From Neurospora tetrasperma FGSC 2508 (Eukaryota > Ascomycota > Sordariomycetes > Sordariales > Sordariaceae): a stretch of DNA of 64,000 bases. Of this stretch, positions 1 to 12,800 are shown in pieces. How positions within the stretch are numbered: the first letter of the stretch is position 1; every line of letters starts with the position of its first letter. The DNA is taken from assembly GCF_000213175.1 (NCBI RefSeq), contig NW_009799179.1, positions 6,369,519 to 6,433,518 on the forward strand, given 5' to 3'. Made by a program: the position numbers and the translations under genes. Under the pieces are notes generated by a model. It was not told where the DNA came from and searched no databases. It was given only the letters and a program-made list of their open reading frames with translations.

Positions 1-2440
1 TTGATATTATTATTAGAGTATTGATTGAAAATTTGGAGGCGAATATCATCCTAATAATAGATAATATAAACCCGATAGACTAAAAATTCGAGGTTTTTTA
101 AAAAAAAGCTTAAAAAAGGTCGCCGATACTTCTAAATATTCTATAACGCTATATCCTAAGTAGCGAAGGGGTCTTAAAGTCGCAGTAGGTCCGCTAAAAG
201 TATTATAATTAACGCCCAAAATATTATACCAACCATAGCTAGTAGCTCGGGTATATTTAATATTAGGCTATTAGCGGTAGGTGCTACTCTCATTCTTTAA
301 TCCGTAGAAGAAATTGAAGAAGGTTAGAAGGCTGCCAATACTATAGAATTTCGTACTATTAAATCCGCTAAATATAACCTTTAGGTTTCAAAGCTAAACA
401 TTTATATTAATCTTTATTACCTGAGTATAATAAATAAATATATATTAATTTCAACAATAATAATTATAGTCTTTGAAATTAAATATAAGTCAGCGTTATA
501 TTCCCTTAAATTATCAGAGTATACTAATAATATATATATTAAACTCTAGAAACGGGTAATATACTATACGAACTACCGAACGCCCGAAAAAGACCTCTTC
601 TTATAGGAGGTATTCGTATAGACAATCCGGTTTATCCTACTCGGTATATATAACGACTAAGAACCCGCTATTAGTCGACAATTGAAAGTATTATAGTAAA
701 TAGTACCGTTATTATTCTCGTCAATTTTAATTAGAACCGAAGAAGTTCCTAATCCTTCTACCGCTACTATTATATACGCCTTCTATAATATAATATTGCA
801 AACGTCAGTGCGGTTTAGGCCGATAGATACACCGTTTAACAAACATCGAAACATCGACTATATCAGCAAATTAGAGGGCAAAATAGTTAATAAGGCCAAA
901 ATACTGACAAGAATAACCCAAATAACTATAGGCTTTAAATAGATACTAATAAATATATATAAGATTAATTACTAGAAATAGATTACTATTATACTATAAG
1001 ATAACTAATAGTTAAAATAGTAGAAGAAGGTTGTATAGGATAATAAAAGGTAAGAGATTTTCCATTCCTAAGAACCCTCTATCCTTAGTATATTAATACT
1101 ATGGCAAATTCTTAAGGTATTTAGATATAATAAACGCGTTTGGTATTCTCTTACTATACTAAATATAATTATATACAAATATATATATCTAAGTAAGCGC
1201 TTTATCCCTAGCCTATTAGTGCGTAGGAATACTATATACGTTCATACTACATTCCAAGCGCCTATAGTCTTTATAGTAAATACTATAATTTACTATTAAT
1301 AGAAGCAAATTTACTATAATAATAATAGAAATATTCCTTAAGCGATATCGACGCTAATATAGATTATATATTCTTAGTACCGGATAATAAATAACTAAAG
1401 AGCGAAGGAACTTCATCGAGTACTGTATTATAAAGGAAGATAGTAGTAAGGGTATTGCCTATATTCATTTAGAACAAATCCTTACGCATAAGTTAGTGTA
1501 AGGTATATATATAGTGTACGCATAGCCTACTCATTTACCTATAACGATTAAATAATATTACTATAACGCCTATAAAGCTTAAGCTAGCCTCTACGTTTAA
1601 TATCACTATAAAACGAAGCTCAAGCTAGTATATATCGCTAATAAAAACCTATATTATTCTAGGACTCAACCAACACCGCGTCTTCTTAATCGTATTACTA
1701 ATTATAGCCTTATATAATAGCTTCGTTAATTTGTTAACGGGCTTCAACGTATATAATATAATTAAGTGCACTATTATAGGCCTTATACGTATTATAACGA
1801 CGCTAACCTATATAATCCCCTTTAAAGAAAGTACGATAAGGGAATAGGAGTACGATATAGATAGTAATTATCTATTATAAATAGATTAGAAAATTGGCTT
1901 TATATAAGTTTACCAATTGTAGGTATATTGTATTATATTTATTATAGTATTCGGCATTTGGCGATAGCCTTATATTTTAATTTGGCGATGTATATCTATA
2001 GTATACGCGCATTCGACCCTAGGGTTAAAGCCTAGGGTAGGCGTACAATATACGGGCGTGCGACGCCTAGGCGCGGGCCGGGGTGCGCCGGATAGGAGGG
2101 TAGGAGAGTAGGACTAGAGCTAGGTCGGAACTAGATATAGTAGTAGTTCGATTGCATCCTAACGTCTATTAAACTTAAGCGTTTATAGCTAGTAAATATT
2201 TAAATCTAAATTATCGATAGGATTTTTATAAACTATCTATAGATAGTCTATAGATAGTCTACCTATCCTGGACGTCTAGCTATCCCGGACGTTTCGCGGC
2301 CTTCTATCATCCCCACATGCAAACGTTTTGAAATTTCCGACTTGTACTTAGGCATCTCGTAATTTTTAAAATGTTTGAAAAATTCGACTGTCAATTTACT
2401 GTCAATTGACAATTCGAAACACCCCCCCCCCTCGCAGTAC
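1..2440. repeat. RIP-degraded AT-rich repeat block, unassigned
   Basis: This stretch is very AT-rich, dominated by TA steps, with very few CA/TG dinucleotides and stops in every frame. That is the footprint of repeat-induced point mutation (C to T next to A), a fungal defence that acts on duplicated DNA. A GC-rich, CpG-rich island survives at about 2030-2120, as expected because RIP prefers CpA. Short internal repeats lie at 2230-2260 (CTATAGATAGT units), and a C10 run lies at 2424-2433. I could not assign a family; it is presumably the remains of one or more transposable elements. No host gene is visible. Confidence 0.75.
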
Positions 2441-2469
2441 GGTATTTACTACGTAGTAGATTCAGTAGA

Positions 2470-2621
2470 GACGGGAATAACAGTGGAGGCGACAGGATGG
2501 TTCCCCTATAGGGTCCGCTACATACTCGTCGGTTAGGTGGATTCGCTTCGCCAGCCAACCGACTCTCATCGTCCCTTTAAGAGTCGGATTTTTTACTTGT
2601 AACGCGCAAGCTCTATAATGG
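2470..2621 (+). repeat. Left inverted end of the Tc1/mariner-like element
   Basis: The reverse complement of this block matches 7826-8000 closely: near-identical around the GCGCGTTAC core and the GAGTCGGTTGGCT segment, weaker but still alignable outwards. It is less AT-rich than its surroundings, perhaps because CpG-rich ends are poor RIP targets. Confidence 0.65.
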
Positions 2622-3919
2622 TTAGAATCCTCAAAAAGCCATTTCTCTATCAAAACACAAGCAAAAAAGATAGTAAAAGATTTAAATTAATAGTCTCAAT
2701 TATACGCATCAAACTATATATTTAATTTATATAAAATATATTGTAATGTATTGTTGTAGTATTATTAACCGACTTGTACATTTATGTAACTTGTATATTA
2801 CAATACAATATCCAATTCCTTATTTTTATTCCCTCCTTCTAAATTATCTCTATTATTACTAGAATCGTTATTAATAGTAACTATAAGCCTTATACAGCTT
2901 ACTAATACCTCTAGCTTCTTGCCCGCTACTATTATAATTATTATAGTAACCTTATTACTAGAAATTAAATCTATAGCCTTCTCTTTACCCTTCCTAAAGT
3001 TTTTAGTAGGCGGGTATAGAGTTAAAGGAATTCTAATTAATAATCCGACTAAATAAATATATTATAATAAAGTAGGGAATTCGTTTAGCACTTCTTTAAT
3101 ACCCTCGTTAGTAAGGATAATCTCGACTGACGACGAATTTCCTCAACGAATCTTCCTAGTCCGCTTCTTATTATACATCTTAAATAATACGTAATCCTCG
3201 TCGGCGAAAGGTATAGTAGCTTTACTAATAAACTTAAAGTATAAATCCTCTTCGTTTTTAAGTCTAGTAAGGAAGGTATTAAAATCCTAATTTAGTAATA
3301 CCTTCTTAAAAGTAAATATTTTTAATATATAATATAAATAATTAGGGCCTATACTAATAAATAAGGTACGGCGGTCTTTATTAGTAATAGCCTCGTCCTA
3401 TTATTCTTTTACCCTTAAAATTTAATTATACTCGGGATCGTTTATTCTAATATAAATAAGGCTATTATTATTAAGAACAAATATAGGTTTAACTACCTTC
3501 TTACCCTTTAATTTATATAGCGGCTACTATTTTATACTAGGGTCTTCTTTAAAAGCGACCTTTTTAATAAAGGTTATACTAGTTCGTTGAATCTCTTTAA
3601 TTCTATCCTTAGTATTAATTACCCTCCTTACTATAATTTTAGCGTTAAGAGTTTCCTTAGTATAAATACTATTACTAATAACTATATACTTATAAGGGTT
3701 TTACTTTTAAACTTTAATCTCAATACAACGCTTCTAAGTATTAATAGAGACTTTAAGAGTAATTCTAGCCTCGTTATAGACCTTTTTAATTAACGAACTA
3801 TATTCTTCAATTTATTATTATATAGTTAGTAATTCGAGAATACAAAGTACTTTCTATAGAATTATAGCTTTAAAGTGCTTAGGGAATAACAATTCTTATT
3901 ATATTCTTATAAACTTATA

Positions 3920-4185
3920 TGTTATAGGGCTAGCGCCTAGGATCAAAGACTCGGCTTTGCCAAGTCTACTAAGCCGGGTGCTAAGCCGGTTGGGCCGTAT
4001 CGATAAGGATACGAGCCTTCCAGTTGGTCGGATCTATATATTTGCCTAGCCCGTATGCCCAACTATAAAACCTTCTTTCAATTGTACCCTCTTAGTATAG
4101 TCTTCCTTTACTCTCTTTGTTAAATATAGTATTTTAACTATTATATGACTACTCGCTATGCAATACTCTAGCAAACCTATTATAT
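3920..4185 (+). repeat. 5' LTR of the fossil LTR element
   Basis: Direct repeat of 5866-6130. It starts with a TGTTATAGGGC-type end, holds the TATA-like CTATAAAACC box and ends near CCTATTA. The divergence between the two copies is mostly transitions, consistent with RIP. Confidence 0.75.
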
Positions 4186-5865
4186 TATATTTGACCCTCT
4201 TTTTTAATCCCCGTTACTATTCTCTCGTAGGTACGCTCAAAGAATCTCCCCCATCTACAATAATACTGCCGACTATCTTCCCTACGATCCTTTAGTCCTA
4301 AGATTTCTAAGAACGTTTATAGCAATTTACAGCCGCCTTCTACACGTTTCTGACTGAGGTTATCTTACGGCCCGCCGCCGCGCCGAAGTAGGTATTTCCC
4401 TAGCTTGAAAAATTCTTAGGGAGTAAGGAAGAGTTCGAAACCTAGGTTTTAAACGCGTAGGCTAAACTCTATATAGATAGATTCGCTATTGGCGATATAG
4501 AAGTGTAGTTCTACTATTTATTCGCCTACCTATCGCTTACTATTAAGAAGTTGTTCGTCACTTTTGCTAGCTCCCTATCATTAAAATTGTCTGCCGCTTT
4601 ATTTAATAAGTTTCAGTTTACTTACGGCGATCCTAACGCTGCGAAGCGCGTTAGTTAAGAATTCTACTAGCTACGCTAGAAGCCCGGCTCTAAAGAATTT
4701 ATAACGGCCTTCTTTACCCGTTTTAAGGAAGTACTCTATTGTGCCCGTATAAATTCCTAGTTGGAAGTAGCTAAAGTTAGTTAGTTTACCGCTGCTTTAA
4801 ATAATAATTAAAAGTAACGGCTTTTAGAAAGAATTGATATACTTGAGTAGTAATCCTAGTTGCTAGAATACCTCCGCCGCCTTAATAGTAACGCTTTTTT
4901 CGTTTTAATATTAATATTATCGTTGAAATACTAAATTAATAATAATAATATCAATAATCCTATAGATACTTCTATTAATTATATTGCCCCGATAAGGATA
5001 AAGAAGAGTAATAACGTTTCTTAGAAATAGAAGAATAAATAGAAGAAAGAGGGTAAGTATACCAACTACGGTAGTAGGTTATATTAATTCAAGAAATGCC
5101 TTCGGATTTCGAAGATAAATACGGTCCGGCTGCAACCCAGTGGGGGTTTAAACGGCTACGATAACGACGGTCTAGAAGAGGAGGAAGATTCGGATTGAAT
5201 AAAACCTTAATAAAACTACAGTAGAGGGAGCACTAATTAGGAATTTAAAAGGAGGAATCTCTAGCAGTTGGGCGAGGCGAGGCTATAATATAGGCGTTAG
5301 TAGTATAGTAAATCCTTAGACCGTACCCCCTACTATAGCCGGCGGAATACTAGTATTTATTGCAATATATAACTGTTAAATGGTAGTAGACGTAATATTT
5401 TATAGGTATAAGGACTATTAAAATTACCTTTAGCGAGAGGCGTAGCGAATTTATTTAATAATAGTTCCTATTGGTAGGAGAAATAAAGCAATACGAAGTA
5501 TTGGGTAATAATTTTAATTCTAACTATTAATCGGGTATTAATTTATAACGTAGTAGAAGGTCCCCGGATGGGCAAAGTTTAAAAATATTCCTTAATTTAG
5601 TTTTAGTACTCTAACCGAGGTATAGTTCTATGAGGGTAGCGGTAAGCGTATTGTTACCGATTCGGGTAGGCAGGAGTTGTGTAGCGTTTGTTTGGGAGCT
5701 TAGATAGGGAGATCTTTTTTTTCTAGTATTATTGATATTTTATACCTATTTAGCTAGGCATTTGGCGGGGAGCAGTTGTAGGGGATTTTGCTTATTTTTT
5801 ATATATTTGGTAGAGTGTTTTCTAGTGCGGTGGAGCGAGCTCCCTAAGGGGGAGCAGGGGGGTAA

Positions 5866-6130
5866 TATTATAGGGCTAGCGCCTAGGATTAAAGATTCGG
5901 CTTTGCTAAGTCTGCTAAGCCGGGTACCAAGCTGGTTGGGCCGTATCGATAAGGATGCGAGCCTTCTAGTTGGTCGGATCCACATGTTTGCCTGGCCCGT
6001 GCGCCCGACTATAAAACCTTCTTTCAATTGTATCCTTCTAGTATAATCTTCCTTTACTCTCCTTATCAAATATAGCATTTCAACCATTATACAACTGCTC
6101 GCTGTGCAATACTCTGGCAGACCTATTACA
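5866..6130 (+). repeat. 3' LTR of the fossil LTR element
   Basis: Direct repeat of 3920-4185 in the same orientation, preceded immediately by a polypurine-like tract at about 5845-5862 and followed by the TTATA flank that is also found before the first copy. Confidence 0.75.
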
Positions 6131-7825
6131 TTATATAACTTACTAAGAGGGACATTAACGTTAGTTAGCCTTAATTAAATATAATTACAATTACTATATT
6201 TAATTTACTTAGTTTAAATAGTTAGAAACTAATTTTCTCCTATCCTTTATAAATATTACTACGTATAAATCTAGCTTTCTTAACCCGCTTCCAATTATTA
6301 AGAAATATAGTACGGTTAATATTAATAGTACCGCTAATAATTTTATCCGCTAGAGCCTTCTAATAAACCTTCTTAATTACTTAATAAACCTCTATATTAA
6401 GCAATTGAAGTATATAGTTAGTATATAAGAGTAGAATATAAAGTATAATATCGAACGCCTTATAATACTATAAGATATATAAGTTTTTATAAGCTTTAAA
6501 TCTATTTATAAATAATATTCGATATACCTTCAGTTTAATAATAAACGTAACGCTAACAGTTATTCTATTACCCTTAAAAGGCTCTAATCTTTTAAACGGA
6601 GGTAAGTAGTCTAATAATAAATTAAACTAGTTATTTATAGTATAGTTACTAAAAGAGGGGGATAGTTTAAAAGAGTACTTATTGAAGTACTTGATTTATT
6701 ATAGTACACGGTGGGTATTATTATATTTAGTTTATATATTAGTAATAATTATATTTGGATTAACTTTATAATTGGCTTATACGTTCCTTTGTACCTATAT
6801 ACCGGTTAGTATAATTATCATTAATTAAGTATAATTAAATTTGATTATACTTAAAGAAGTTTAATTATATTTAAAGAAACTAGAGCTTACTATAATCGTT
6901 ACTTTAAATATAAGAAATAAAGGAATACTCTTAGCCGTAGCTGATATAGTATTAATAATAGTTAGACTTTCTTTATTATTAGGATTAAATACAACCTTTC
7001 TTATACGTACCCGATTCTTTATAAATAATACCTATTACTATATAATTTAGTATAGGGAGTAATAGTATAAGGGAAATATACTATACCTTTATAATTCCCT
7101 TAATTTTACTTATTTAAAATAGGGATTTATTTATATTCTAAACGTTCTTTTCCTTTATATTAAAGCTATTATATATAATTTTAACCTCTTTAAACTAATC
7201 TTCGAGTAAATCTAATTGAGCCTCAACGTTTATCCTTTTTACGTCTTTAAAGCTAACCGCTTTGAATTCGAACTCTAAATACTTTTTACGCTACTCTATT
7301 AGCCACCCTCTATATAATTAAATAGAGGGAGGGGTCGGCCGTTAATTACGAAATTAATTAACTAATTTAACAAAGGAGGTATTATTAAAGGGGAAATAGC
7401 TACGGTTAGTAATCTAAATTATAATATTAAAAGCCTTATCTTTATTTATAATTAATATTAGTAGTCAATAGGCTTCTGCACTAGTGGGTAAAATTTTCCT
7501 ATTCTTAATAAATATTATATACTTCTTAATAATAGTTTTACTAACGTTAAAGAGTTTCCTTACGCTCTTATATATAACCCTCCCTTTATTTCTAATTTTA
7601 GTATTAGTTTCAAATTACATAGTAGTTAACCGGGTTACAATTATAGTCTAACCTATAAGAAAGTAATAAGCAGCCTTCTTAGCGTATAATATAACGTTGG
7701 GGTTAAATATAGGTATAATAAAAGTATATATAAAAAATAAAGTATGACAAGACAAATCGATTGTAGCTATTTATAATATTATACAATAAGAATTAATAAT
7801 ATTATTATTAGATATAGCTTCTATA

Positions 7826-8000
7826 CCGTTATAGAGCTTGCGCGTTACAGGTAAAAATCCTGACTCTAAGAGGGACGAGTAGAGTCGGTTGGCTAGCTGG
7901 AAGCGGGCCCCCAAGGGAGGACCCACTACGTATACCCAATCGACGAGTACCGAGCGGTCACCCCTGGGGGTTTGTTAATTCATGACAATTCCCTACACTA
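7826..8000 (+). repeat. Right inverted end of the Tc1/mariner-like element
   Basis: Inverted partner of 2470-2621. Its outer edge at about 8000 coincides with an abrupt change from AT-rich RIP-type sequence to ordinary, balanced host sequence, so it probably marks the insertion boundary. The exact outermost base and TA target duplication could not be fixed by eye. Confidence 0.65.
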
Positions 8001-8802
8001 CGAACACTACTCCCCGTGAACATTGTGACAGGCGTCTTTGAATTTACGGCCTACACCGATACAGAGATACAATTTTTATGCTATCCTACATATTTCTATT
8101 CCTACCTACTGCCCTCTGTCCGTCACTCCCGGAAACCATTCGAAATACATTTGCGGCCAGGGTCCTTTTCATGATACGCAGGAGTGTATGACACCCATTA
8201 CTTAAACCCTCCATACTCGCCAAACTATCAGCATTCCATCCCCGCCTCTCGATGCAGCAACTCTCCGCCAAATGGATACGGAAATCGCGAAACGGCGTTT
8301 TAGACGCATTGCGTTTCCAATGAGAACACCCTATCCAAAAAGGAGACAACAACACTTGCTCATTGGGTTCTCGACCCGGCCGCCTCTTCCGAGTTTTTGC
8401 CACCTCGGTTTCCAGGACCAAGTATCTAGGTATCACAGTCATCAACGACGTCTGCCGCCTGTGTCCCATTTGAACAAATCTCAGGGAACACCCACAAAAG
8501 AAAACCGCAAGAATTGCCCACCAGTGCAACTGTTGGAGAGGCCGATGTGTGCTCCTCACTCACTACCTCCGTTCATACCCAGGCACACGACTACCCTGGC
8601 CAATTACCTCACCATCCTCCTTTCCCCCCCTCCCTGCGGACTGTTAAGATGCGTCATGGTTTATCCTGGGCTCTATACCCGGAGTTCCAAGCCTTCCCAC
8701 AGGTAGGACCTTAAAACCCGTCATTGACTCTCCGAGCAGCAGATCTGTTGTTAGGTGTAAAATGCAAATTTCTAGGCCCGAAGGTCGGCTCAGGGGCAGT
8801 GA

Positions 8803-9841
8803 TTATCTTGGGCTTTGTATCCTCCTGCTGTGCTGCTGATATATCACCTGCAAGGAGGGAGTGCCGAAGGGATCACCGACTGCGACATCTCTTCCAGCAG
8901 CTCCTCTTGGCTCATACAGTCTTTCCCCTCCTTCGCCACCGCTGGATGAGTTATAGGATCTTCCACTGCCGCTTCTCGGTAACCGTTGATGGGCGGAATC
9001 AGAGTAGGAGTCGCCTGATTTAGAACCAGTGCCTCGCTGGTCTCCCCTGGTAGGACCACCAATATGCCCATCCCGGGCCTCTTGTTGTCGTTGAGAGTTT
9101 CTGGTCGGTACATATATGTCATGGACTGCTGGTCTTTGTGGCGACTGTGCTCCTCCGTCTTGGCCTTCGAGTCTTCGGAGGGTATCTTCGTTCAAAGCAT
9201 GGGGAATCCGCAACCCGTGGCGATGAGGGTAATCATGCCTCTGGTCTCGTGGGATGGGTGGGGGGATTGCCCCTGATGAGGCACTCTCCAGCGACTCGGA
9301 ATCCGTCAGTCCTTGCAAGAGTGAGCCGTCGGGGGTGACAAGGCTTCTTGCCGTTGTCGTGACACCTGCTGCCCCCTTTATCTTCTCCCTCCTCTGCTGC
9401 TCCGCGCCCAGATACACCAGCGTCACCGCCGAGGTAGGTTTTGTTTCGGTGGGAGTCGCCGGTCTCGAAATCCAAATGCCGTCAACTTGGACGCCGCTCT
9501 GGATCGCCCGGACCCCAAAGGGGATGGTGCTGGCTGCTGCGCGCTTGGAAGAGGTAGGTCGGAGCCCCGTGCTGCGCATGTCATTGATCCGCGCCTTCTT
9601 TTCCTCGTCCAAGATCTCTTGTTTTCGTACGATGCGGTTCGTCCACCACAGCTTGATCAAACCGGCGCAGAAGACGGCTACTATCGCTACGGCAAGCGCC
9701 TTGGGATAATAGTATCAGCGAACTGCCATCTTCTAAACGGGGATTCAGGGCAAAGAGGAAGGGTTTCGTATTGGTGTCGTGACTTACAAAGGTCATTTGC
9801 TGCCATAGCTCCCATGACATGAAGAAAGTTTCCTTGGCCAT
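8803..9841 (-). CDS. Conserved fungal one-pass membrane protein of unknown function
   Basis: Two exons, 9841-9788 and 9699-8803, give 316 residues. The donor is GTAAGT and the acceptor CCCAAG, joined in phase 0. The N-terminus (MSWELWQQMTF at residues 8-18) runs into a hydrophobic span of about 18 residues (AVAIVAVFCAGL), followed by a charged KLWWTNRIVRKQ stretch. This suggests one membrane segment with a long cytosolic tail. After a middle part with FGVRAIQSGVQVDGIWISR, the tail is low-complexity and rich in Arg, Ser, Gly and Gln. I recognise this as a protein type widespread in Pezizomycotina, but no function is known to me. The start could be the MAKET methionine used here or the downstream MSWEL methionine. 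The gene is the first host gene beside the repeat block and shows no RIP-like decay. Confidence 0.75.
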
Positions 9842-9899
9842 TTTAGTGTCTCGACTAACTTTCTGCGGCGTCAACGAAGTTTGAGAGCTCACTCAAGCC

Positions 9900-12800
9900 C
9901 GTGTTATCTTTAGTATTTAAAGATAGAAAGAGTTGTGATCTGATGAAGGCTGATACCAGCCTCTTGATCAACCAAAAGACGAGCAAACGGTCGTTGCCAC
10001 GTCAGTTGGGTGAATTACAAAATTCGGTAGGGAAAACAGCTGTTTTGCGGGAGTGAACTTGACCGCACTTTGTTCGGTTTCGGGTGCTTGCAGTCTTGTC
10101 TTAAAGTCTCAGGCGAGTGTTGCCGCTCCAATGGCCAAGCAAGACTAGAAGGATTCGCTATGGATAATATGATCTGAAAAGAGAGATGGAACACCCGGCC
10201 CGGTTATTGGCTTTCAAAGGCCAAATATATGGCTCGTAGAATGTGGTCGGATTCTGTCGAGTTGTTCACGTCCTCGTTCGCACCCTACGCGGATAGTAGA
10301 TGGGATCAAAGATCGTCTTAGGACTCTGCACCTTGAATTGTTCTGGCGCCTTCGAGATAATCAACTGATGAAAATGAAGTCTCCGAGATGGAATCCAGGA
10401 CTCCTGTAAAAGAAGGGAGCCCTTTCCGTAGCAGGGTGGGAATGGATGCCTTGTTATCCTTTCTGAATTCCTTAACTATCGGCAACTTCTTTTCCCTTTC
10501 CAAGAGTTCAAAACCAAACCGTCAAGAGAAGGAACTTGATCTCTCGGGATACACAGGATGGAAGCCCAGCAATAGGGTTCTCGAAGAGCTAGTCGGGGCA
10601 AATACGAAGAGCGTGTAACGGGTGACGGCGCTTCAGTCCCAACATGACTTTCCTAAAGCCCCTGTTCGGGTCGGGTGCCTGCATTCGCAAGGCTGATGTG
10701 ATCACCAACGCATGGCGTATAACGGGATCCAGGCTTAATGAAGCTTCGAGGGCTTGTATCCTTGGGGTGGAATTTCTAATAACAGCATGAGATGTATAGC
10801 GAGCAAACGATAGCCAGCGCTAAACCGCAGAGCTTGATCTCCTTCAGCCATGATAGACCCCGGCATAGCTTGTGCAATGGAATCTTGCTCACATCTTAGC
10901 GTCGTAGGGCACGCTGAGCCTTGCAGACGATAGTGAAAAACTGTCCAGACTAAATGACTGAGCTGACGACGCAACTAGGGAATGGTTCGAGAGTGTTAAA
11001 AAGAGAAGTATATTAATAATAAGAGTATGGTGGTCTGGGCAGTATGTACGTGACCTTCGGACCCTGATCGACTGAAAGGCAGGTCGATGGACCACTGCAA
11101 CCGGGGCGACAGGTCTTTGGGCTAGAACACATGATGAGCAATAGCCATCAACGAGAGAAAATCTTTACATCAGCTTTGAACTTGAACAAAGGGATCTTCA
11201 AGTCCGTGGTGTCGAGACTGGGTTGTATGCAGTAGTGAAAAGGTGGTATGAATGGGTGGGTAACGCGGCACCGCCGATAGCTGAGTTTAAAATTATCCAG
11301 AGAAATGGCAAACAGAACACACGATGATGCTCATGAAGCATTGTGCATTTAACTCACAAAGACATCAAAGCTACTTGAAGTGGTAGAGGTAGTCTGACGG
11401 AACCTTGACCCGATTTTCGCGTGGTGTTTTGCCTGGAATTCATCCATATTGTGGGTAACTTTGTCTGCCCCGGATCCTCGCGTCGTACTAGCCGGCAGAT
11501 TGCTCCAAGAAACAGAGAATAGATGTCGCAGCACACCATCTCCGCGAGGTATTTATCCAGCTAGGTAGATAGAACATAGGTACTTTGTGCAACGGTGCGC
11601 CAAGAATGTCTGCGACGAGAACACGATCGAACACAAGTCTTGACAACTCGAAAATGTTGCTGTCATTTCCATTATGTTTGCTGGTGTAGCGACACTGGGT
11701 ATTTCAGATAAGTAAGATCAGGTACTGCCAGTATCTTGTGTCTTCGGAAATATAGTGGGTGATAGAGATTTTGGTGGTGTTAAGTTCTTGACCTGGAATG
11801 GAACTAATAGGGAAAGAGAAAAGCCGCGAAAGTACGAACGGAAAGTTCAAGGGTAGAAACATGGCGAGTGAGGCAGTCACGGCAAAACGCAAGGACTCAA
11901 CTACACTCCTTCCCTAGGCTGTTCTTCCCTTCCACCTGGCTTGTAGGGCATCACAGAGATAGGGAAAGACATATCGTACGGAAGAGGCCATTAACAACGG
12001 AATGGGAACACCAAAGATGAAGCCTTCAGCACAAGATAGAGAACATACAACAGTGCTGCCCTTCCCTTCCACAACCAGGCACATGAGTCGAGCAGAAACA
12101 AAGGCGGAGAAAATGGTTCGGCGAACCAGGGATGGGCAAGGGGAAGGGGAAGGGGAAAAGGATAATTACCCGCTTGAAGTGAGGATTGAACCCATGTGCT
12201 CCCGGACTACAAGCGGTATGAACCATTACGTACAGCTGCAACTTATATGGGAGCCCATGATTTCCTTGGAAGGAAGGAGTGGGAGGTATAACATGTACGA
12301 GTTGACAATTGCAGTGGATATTGATGGGGAGTGTGGTCGTCACGGTTCTGCTCCAGCTCGAAGTAGGCTGGTGGAGTGGTAATTCGGCTATGTCGCACTC
12401 ACCCGGACTAGACTGGCGTTCTGAATGCAGCATCGTGGACGCTTCCTCTTTCATAGAAGTTTTAAGATGCTCTATCAAGAACATATCTACAGATGGGTCG
12501 GTCAACTCAGTCCTTTACTGCTCTTGCACCAAAGACAAGAGGCGGTGGAACCATTGCAGCTTTCTCGATTCTTGAAACTGACTGACCAAGGGTCAGAAAG
12601 GAACGTTACCGTTCGTATTTTCGATGATACGAGGCTGTAGTCTACATATGAAGTGGCTGAGACGCACTGATTTCTCATGTATATAGCTCAGGAAGCTGTT
12701 TGGATAGAAGGAATTGCGATGGGCTACCAGGAACACATAAAAAGAGAAAATAATATCATGTACCACACATGTGGCATCACAACGAAAGTGGAGAGCAATG

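Larger units (their letters stand above)
3920..6130 (+). mobile_element. Broken LTR retroelement fossil (probably Ty3/Gypsy-type, gag-only or internally deleted)
   Basis: Two direct repeats of about 265 bp (about 3920-4185 and 5866-6130) flank about 1.7 kb. Each carries a TATA-type box (CTATAAAACC). A purine-rich tract (AAGGGGGAGCAGGGGGG) lies directly before the second repeat, where a polypurine tract should be. A TTATA pentamer sits on both outer sides and may be the target-site duplication. The interior at about 4440-5200 keeps gag-like texture on the plus strand. No pol region fits in this length, so the element is non-autonomous or internally deleted. It is broken throughout by many RIP-type substitutions, and the two repeats have diverged visibly, so it is old. 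It lies inside the Tc1/mariner-like element. Confidence 0.7.
2470..8000 (-). mobile_element. Degenerate Tc1/mariner (Fot1/pogo-like) DNA transposon, interrupted by an LTR element
   Basis: Two inverted copies of a sequence of about 150-190 bp bound this stretch. The inner ends, at 2621 and 7826, share the 18-mer TAGAGCTTGCGCGTTACA in opposite orientation. On the minus strand between about 7700 and 6140, translated fragments follow the order of a Fot1/pogo transposase: a helix-turn-helix-like start, a FEFKAVSFKDVKR-like segment, a region resembling the first-aspartate block, and a C-terminal part resembling the LQPLD-V-F-K block near 6300-6470. Degenerate coding texture resumes left of 3915. 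Frequent stops, of the kind C-to-T and G-to-A RIP changes create, break the gene, so the element is dead. It would be about 3.3 kb without the LTR insert at 3920-6130. The family call rests on motif order only. The two ends could alternatively belong to separate copies. Confidence 0.55.

Noticed and set aside
5732-6087. Open frames of 104 and 113 codons on opposite strands
   Set aside because: They overlap the 3' LTR and its upstream tract of the fossil element; not host genes.
8086-8706. Overlapping frames just right of the repeat block
   Set aside because: Frames on both strands with no family resemblance; probably the 3' flank of the membrane-protein gene.
12170-12230. tRNA-like T-arm (minus strand, GGGTTCAATCC) with CCGCTTG/CAAGCGG flanking arms
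   Set aside because: The space between the arms is too short for D and anticodon arms, and no 5' half was found upstream. Probably chance or a tiny tRNA fragment.
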